The notes below the pieces were generated by a model. The model was not told the origin of the DNA. It ran no database searches and was given only the letters and a program-made list of their open reading frames with translations. Of a DNA stretch of 64,000 nucleotides, positions 58,213-64,000 are shown piece after piece. The DNA is from Linum tenue (lineage: Eukaryota > Streptophyta > Magnoliopsida > Malpighiales > Linaceae), in NCBI GenBank assembly GCA_946122785.1, contig CAMGYJ010000010.1, forward strand, positions 33,893,608 through 33,957,607. The letters run 5' to 3'. How positions within the stretch are numbered: position 1 is the first letter of the stretch; each line of letters begins with the position of its first letter. The position numbers and the translations under genes were made by a program.

Positions 58213-59267
58213 CTAGGCAAATACTGCGCCGCAAGAGAGAGCCATTAAGACGAAAGCAGCTTGTTCTTCTTCCGCCAGCTTCCTTCTCCTCCTTTGGCAG
58301 CTCTGCTTCTTCACCACCACCTCTGAGGGATGCGGCTGCTGCCGCGCAACGGACGGGGGTGATCTTGGGACCATCATCCCTCCTCTCTTGCCGGAATAAA
58401 CCACTCTGACCTTCACTGGGCCGGCGGCGGAGATGGTACTACTACTGCTGTTACTGCGGGCAGATACGGTCGCCACAGAGGAAGATTTGGCGGTGTCGGC
58501 TGTGGTGGTCGACTCGCTGGTACTTGTGGCAGCCGCGGAGGAAGAGGCTATCTGTGGCGGGGAGGGCAGCGGTGTGGCTCGTTTCTTGGCGGTGGGGTCT
58601 TCCATAGCTCTTCTCCGCTTCCTGAACCTGATTCCACAAGCGTTGCACAGCGACTGCGGAGATCAAGAAAGATATCAGGCGGGTAAATTCGTCACAACTG
58701 GAAGGAAAACGCTCCCAAATATCCAAAGATCGCGCCAAAATCAGATGGGTTTTGGGCGAATTTGGGGGGAAAATTGAAAGGAAGCAGTCGAAAACAAAAT
58801 TACCCCGACCCAGTAGATTAAACCCGAATCCCTAATTAACCCAGATAGGAAAATTTTATTCCGAATCAGAAGCGAGAAATCGATTAAAACCTATGTAACT
58901 AGCAGAAATTTTGTACCAAACCCCCCCCCCCCCCCCCCCCCCCGGTCAATCAGTCAATCAATAGCAAAATAGAGCAGATCAACAAATCTAAGTCGTATAC
59001 TAAAGAAAAAGAGTAGGGCAAGCGGTGGCGGCGGCAGACCTTTGGGCCGGCGGGTCCGCTTCTCCACAGAGGAGTCCTTGTAGTCTTACAGTCGCAGCAA
59101 ACCTTCTTCTCCCCACAGTCTTCCTCAACGCTGCCCCCAGATTTCTGACCACGAGAAGAGCCCAAGTAGATCAGATCAGCAGAAGAGCTCAAACAAACAA
59201 GAACAAATGGGGACGAAACAGAGAGCAAGCTGAAGAAAAACATATATACCTCCATGTCGGGATCCAT
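58213..59267 (-). CDS. Class-B GATA zinc-finger transcription factor (three exons, 187 aa)
   Basis: Nuclear regulator that binds WGATAR-type sites. Model on the minus strand: exon 1 59250-59267 (MDPDME; donor GTATAT), exon 2 59040-59144 (35 codons, after a GGTCAG acceptor), exon 3 58213-58653 (146 codons, after CCGCAG). All exons join in phase 0. The zinc finger is C-X2-C-X18-C-X2-C, with CDCKTTRTPLWRSGPAGPK in exon 2 and SLCNACGIRFRKRRR in exon 3, so the intron splits the finger. The C-terminus KLAEEEQAAFVLMAL is the ending typical of Arabidopsis GATA16/GATA17-like proteins. A Ser/Thr/Ala-rich stretch links them. The reading frame is open upstream of MDPDME, so a longer N-terminus is possible, but relatives have short N-termini. 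It is the only host gene in the window that looks functional. Confidence 0.9.
58921..58943. repeat. 23-bp poly-C tract in intron 2 of the GATA gene
   Basis: Uninterrupted run of C (G on the coding strand) between exons 2 and 3. Its length is likely variable and hard to sequence. Confidence 0.9.
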
Positions 59268-60398
59268 AGCACACAACAAATTCTCTCTCGGTGAAGACGA
59301 GCTTGCGATTACTTGCATGCAGGGCGATCGTGAGAACAGAGAAACAGAACAAAAAGAGTTTGGAGAGGGAGGGGGAAGAACAATGGCTATGGCGACAGAG
59401 CAAGAGAAATTAACGGAGGTGGGAGGAAAACCGACAACAGAGGATGTCTCTCGTCTGTGGTCTGCGACGCTCCGGTCTCTTTTTGGGTCTGGCGGCAGAG
59501 GAGAATTTGTAGTAAGGCGCGCGGTGGAGGGGATAAGGAAAGAGCAAATAAACCCTAGCGATTGGGGTTTTGGGGAGGAGCCGAGGATGGAGGGAAAGAG
59601 GGCAGTTTTTTTATGAAATGACGAAAGTGCCCCTCTATGGGGTTTTAGGTGACATAAGCACCCGCCAAGTTTTGGAGCTGGGAGCTTGCCACGTGGCCTC
59701 GAGGGATGATTATTTGTCATTCTGTTGGCTAATTCACCGCGTGATACTTCTATTACTATGGTTAATCCAATTCGTATATGTATTTTTCCAATGATGTACT
59801 ATAAGTCTATAACGATTGGTGGTGGTAAGTAGTTTTCTGATTTGACTATCAGATCCAGTTCGATACGATTAACTATGTATTCATCACAATTTACTTATGA
59901 TTTCTTAAATTTTTTTATTTTCTATTCTTGTGAAGTAATATCCATTCTCAAAGTACTTATGGAGCACATTTATTAGACACTCAATTTCTGAACAGACCAT
60001 CGATTAATGGTCGCTTCCAACCTAAGTAACGAGGAAAAAACAGTTGACTTTAATTTCAAGAAAATGATGAATGCAAAGGAATGAAGAGGTCATGAATGGC
60101 AAAACGTTCTCTGAGCATGCGTTCGGTGTAAAATCTTGGCATGGTTTAATATTGATCGACAAACTCAACAGCCAAGAGAGAGGCTGGATGATGTTGAATA
60201 CAATTAGATAAGACTTACTCTGATATTTTGACGTCTTCTCGACTAACCTAGACACTTGTCGATCAATTACACGAGCGAAGCTGAAAGGTGCAGAAAAAGG
60301 CCTCATTTGTGTCTGGAAAGCAATGTACAAGAAAGTTATCATGTGTATAGATTCAACAATGACAATTGGGATGATCTCAAACAGCAAGGAGTATGACC
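59268..60398. other. GATA gene upstream region and DNA left of hAT element 2
   Basis: 59268-59720 holds the probable 5' UTR and promoter of the GATA gene. The rest has a 121-codon minus-strand frame (60022-60387) without recognisable family features; I do not call it a gene. Confidence 0.45.
59688..59697. promoter_or_regulatory. Palindromic G-box upstream of the GATA gene
   Basis: GCCACGTGGC about 430 bp upstream of the start codon. CACGTG is bound by bHLH (including PIF) and bZIP factors; light or hormone control is plausible for class-B GATA genes but is not shown here. Confidence 0.45.
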
Positions 60399-60406
60399 AT
60401 GGGCAT

Positions 60407-62723
60407 TAGGGGTGGTAGTTCGGTTTTCGGTTAGCGGCTAACCGGCCGGTTCAACCGATAACCGTCGGTTAGCGCCTAACCGAAAATCAATATTTATCAA
60501 AGGCGGTCGGTTGTCGGCACAGAGATAGGTCGTTTCGACTCGCCGAGTAACCCAAGTTGGTTTAACCGGCTAACCGAAACACCTCTCATCAATGCTATAT
60601 ACGGCACAGTTTCAACAATTTCAACCCTAAAAACAAGCCAAAGGCCAACCCTACCTGCCTCTTCATCTCCCCCTGCCGCATCCAGCACTCCTCCCATTCC
60701 CAGTGACCCGCCGGCACGGCACCTTACCCCCCGTGACCCCCGACTGCCGACCCCCTAGCGAGCCCCGACCCTTCTAGTTTTTTACCAGCGACCCCTGACC
60801 TGTGCGACCCCTCGCTGACCCACGACCCTCGTCGACTCCCAGCAACAACAACAGAAGAAGAAAGAGAAACAAGATGAAAACAAAGACAAGTAGAAGACCG
60901 TGCGCCGCCCTTGCTCTTCCCGCCGACCGCGCACCGCTGCCGCTTCTCTTCCTTCATAGAAGTAGAAAAAGAAGAGAAAAAGAAGAGTTTGGAGGGTAGC
61001 AGTTTAGGAGAGGCAGGGAGAGGAGAGAAGAAGTTCTGGTTTTTGTTATTCTTGGGAAAACAAAGAAGAGAGAAGAAGAAGATAAGAAACGTGTGGGCTT
61101 CCTCTTCTCTTTTTTTTTTTATTGCTAGCTGATAGACCGATAATTACACATGTTTTCACCCCTTTTCTGAAGCCGTTTGAGATGTGGATTCTCGTGTTTT
61201 AAGCCGATTTCACGTGAGGTTGTACGTTTATGTCATATTTCAGGACTTGGCGGTGGAATCGAGGCAAAGGAACGAGATTTGGGTCGAAAGGAGCAAGTGA
61301 GGCTTGAAGTGTGCTGGAGAGCCAAAATACCCGGCCAAAGGCAGGAATACCGACCGGGTATTTTCTGGCCATGGTCGGGTATTTGTCACTTTGGGCGTCC
61401 GTGAGAAACAGAAGGGGGCCCGGGCAGGAGGCTTAAATCCCCGGTCGGGGATTATTGAGGCAGACCGGGGATTCTAGCCTGGCATGAAACGCGCGTTTTG
61501 AGCATACCCGGTCGAGACCCAAAATACCCGACCGGGTATTTCGACCGGGTATCGCGATCAGGCAGCAGATTTAAGAGAAAGGAAGGCCAACATTCAAAGG
61601 TTCCGAGTTTTAGAGAGACAGAGCGATTCCTAGAGAGAGAAAGCGACGAACCAGAGTTCCCAAGTGCCATAGCTTGATCTTCATCACCATTGGAGCCCGG
61701 CTTGAGCTTGGAGAAGTTCCGATTAAACGTCCAGGAGCAGAAATCCATCTTCACAGTATGATTTCCGCGTCTGAATCCGCTTTTGCTTCTTTCTCTATGG
61801 AGTAGTTTCCCCATTCATCTGGGTATGGGGAACCCTAGATTTGTATGCTAGGTCGATTGTATGAACCCAAGTACGGAGTTTATGAATTGATTATATTCGA
61901 TTGAGGTTTGAATGATTGAATGACTTGAATCCTGATCAAATTCCTGTTGTTTCTGCTTTGACCTAGAATGAGAATATCTGCCTAGGTTTATAGAGTATCC
62001 TTAATTGAAGGTAGCGAATTGGTGACTTTAGTCGAGGAGCCAATTCGCTATTCTGTACCGAATTCAATTCGGTAGTGGAGGTTTGGTTCGTTAGGGCCTC
62101 AATCTGTTTACTCCGGTGGAGGTTAGTCGCCCGCTAGAGACTCAGATTGAGAGGGTCTGAAGACCTTTAGTCGAGACTTCAGACTATTTAAGAACCTTCC
62201 GCAGTATAACTTTCATGAAAACTGAACTTGGTAAATTGCAATCCGGCTTAACTGCGGTCTAGGGGGAACCATATCCGGGTGACCTCTCTTGACTTGAACA
62301 ACCGTTTAACTTGCTTTGCGTTTTTGTTTGTTTGAATATGCACCAAAAGTTCACTGCTAGATAACGAGCATTCACCGAGTAGTCATCACATCTAGGACCC
62401 GGGTTGACAATAAAACCCAAACCCGCTATACTACGCTTTAGGAAGTGGTTACACTTGGCCATTTTCTAGAGTGACAGTAGGAGTGAGTCACTAGCTAACA
62501 AAACAAGAGAGAAGAATACGTGGGTGGGGTGGTTTTTTTTTTTTAAAATAAATTCAGTTAATTGCGGTATAACCGAACCAAAATCGAAAACCGGCCGGTC
62601 GGTGGTTGGCTACCCATAGCTTTCTCACGGTCGGTGTTCGACAGCTATATGGGTCGTCTCGATCTAACCGATAACCGAAAAATTGTTTTTGATTAAACCG
62701 AAACCGACCGACTGACATCCCTA
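60407..62723. mobile_element. Non-autonomous hAT element 2, split by a solo LTR
   Basis: Begins TAGGGGTGG and ends CATCCCTA, flanked by the 8-bp duplication ATGGGCAT (60399-60406 and 62724-62731). The ends carry the same GGTTAACCG-rich words as hAT element 1. Without the nested LTR it is about 950 bp, close to the 922 bp of element 1. The interior at 60640-60960 is rich in CCCCGACC-like words. Confidence 0.85.
61130..62490 (+). repeat. Solo LTR related to LTR B, nested in hAT element 2
   Basis: 1361 bp from TGATAGACC to GAGTGAGTCA, with CTAGC on both sides (61125-61129 and 62491-62495). No primer site, polypurine tract or internal region is attached, so it is a solo LTR left by recombination. 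The backbone matches LTR B (1360 bp) in opposite orientation, but its array at about 61325-61560 uses ACCCGGTCGGGTATT-type palindromes like LTR A. Confidence 0.9.
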
Positions 62724-62731
62724 ATGGGCAT

Positions 62732-63890
62732 GGCATTCTGGCGTAGGAGATGAACCAATGCTGAATTTTTAGTGGGATGTTATAATCCAACAAGTCTGTA
62801 GAGAATATATTATGCAACATATTTCCTAACTAGGAAAGGACATAATGATTTGGCACACATCTCATCAATGTGAGTAACATGAATATCAAATCCTTCATTT
62901 ATGACGTAACAAACATTGCCCAAGAACGTTATATTCATAGTTATTTTACATACCGTAGATGTTTTTCGTTTAAAAAACAAAGCAAAAAGGCAAAGGTTAG
63001 AGGTGGACCCGCATATATATAAAAGGTTTGTCCATTGACAAATCTTGATTCAATTTTGAAACAAAAATTCTTTGTAAATTTTTTTATTGTAATTAAAGTA
63101 GTATTTGAACTAAAAATTATTTGATAACCTTTGGTGATTTTGTTTTATCACTAAATACCGTTAATGTAATTTCTAGTTCCGTCACTAACAAAGGCTTATA
63201 ATAAAATTCGTTACTCCACTATCCAATCCATTGCTCCCCATAACCCAAACCACTACCAATAAGGTTATTTCATATTTTAATCCCTAATTTCTAATTGTTA
63301 CAAACCGTCCCAAGTGGAGCAACATCTTGGGGTGCATGCAAGAAAATCTTCCATGTGAGTTCGTAACTTCCGTCTTCGTTATCAACAACGCCTATTTCGG
63401 TTAAATCACACACTTCAACTCAAATCCTGACTGTGCCATTGATTAGATCATTGTGACTACACCACTGATTAAATCACGATCCTTGCATAACTTTTAAGCT
63501 ATAATTCTCTTTGTGAGCAGGTCTATAGAAACAAACAGATACTAAGCTAGCCAATAGTACCGACCAATTTGGTGTGTGGTCCTTAGAATATCGGAGTTGC
63601 TAAAGGTCTCCATTAACATTGCTAAAGGTCGCCCTAAAAAATATCAAAGTTACACTTTTAACCTTTAGCTTCTTTACCTTCCTTTTAGCAAACAAACACC
63701 TCTTAAACTAATAAAAAAACTATTCAATGAGATGGAAGGAGAGAAAGAATCCACTTATTATTAAATTTTTATTATTATAAATTATCATACTTAATTTGCA
63801 TACAAAGAAATAATTAATTAAATTACAAAATGTATTATATATTTAAATAATTAATTAACAACAGAAACTAAAATTGCAAAAAGAAAAAAG
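62732..63890. other. AT-rich DNA without recognisable gene
   Basis: No ORF of note and no matched repeat ends. A TATATATAAA word lies near 63015. Confidence 0.5.
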
Positions 63891-63894
63891 AAAA

Positions 63895-64000
63895 ACACCA
63901 ACCGCGGCTTCACCGTCGGCCAACCGCTGCAAACGTACGGTAGGTCCATCGGTCGACCGCGGTCAACACGCGGTTGGACCATCAGTCAAACGCGAGTTGA
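63895..64000. repeat. G+C-rich repeat starting at the window edge
   Basis: Abrupt change from AT-rich DNA to CCGCGG-rich sequence with two similar ~30-bp units (each with GG.CCATC.GTC followed by CGCG). It is cut off by the window end, so its nature is open. Confidence 0.4.

Overview
The window is plant nuclear DNA, most likely from a eudicot. The evidence is an intron-containing GATA-type zinc-finger gene, a degraded pentatricopeptide-repeat (PPR) gene, and a dense nest of typical plant transposons: Athila-like Ty3/gypsy elements with a tRNA-Asp primer site, a Tat-like LTR, a MULE, hAT elements and a PIF/Harbinger MITE. No species can be named from the sequence alone.

A 100-N gap at 25084-25183 splits the window into two contigs. 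The whole left contig (1-25083) is repeated almost base for base at 30917-55986. Small indels separating the two copies are concentrated in the last few kb of the left contig and the first ~10 kb of the right contig, and are almost absent between. This looks like two contigs that overlap and were not merged (or two haplotigs placed end to end), not a biological tandem duplication. Features in the block are therefore listed twice: copy A (left) and copy B (right).

Region by region, using copy B where it is complete. 25257-41072 is one retrotransposon insertion, read on the minus strand, with ACCAC on both sides. Its order is LTR(B) - primer site - 394-codon ORF - polypurine tract - a different LTR(A) - primer site - gag - protease - RNase H - integrase - internal promoter-like block - ORF1/env-like ORF - polypurine tract - LTR(B). 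It is a chimera of two elements sharing a heterologous central LTR. Its pol has lost the reverse-transcriptase core, so it would need enzymes from elsewhere. Its RNA contains four copies of a two-stem hairpin with compensatory base changes. The composite sits inside the 3' part of an older Tat-like element (41073-47384) that has a ~33-bp tandem repeat array and a 3.4-kb LTR. Next come a MITE (47626-48052), a 1.24-kb near-perfect palindrome (49732-50969) and a degraded PPR gene on the minus strand (51927-52734), which is interrupted by a 3.77-kb MULE (52744-56517; 9-bp target duplication) and resumes at 56527. The MULE carries a MuDR-type transposase and a small convergent second gene.

The unique right end (56.5-64 kb) has a hAT element (56961-57882), a three-exon class-B GATA transcription factor on the minus strand (58213-59267), a second hAT copy (60407-62723) split by a solo LTR (61130-62490), and AT-rich DNA without recognisable genes. 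Apart from the GATA gene, nothing here looks like a functioning host gene.
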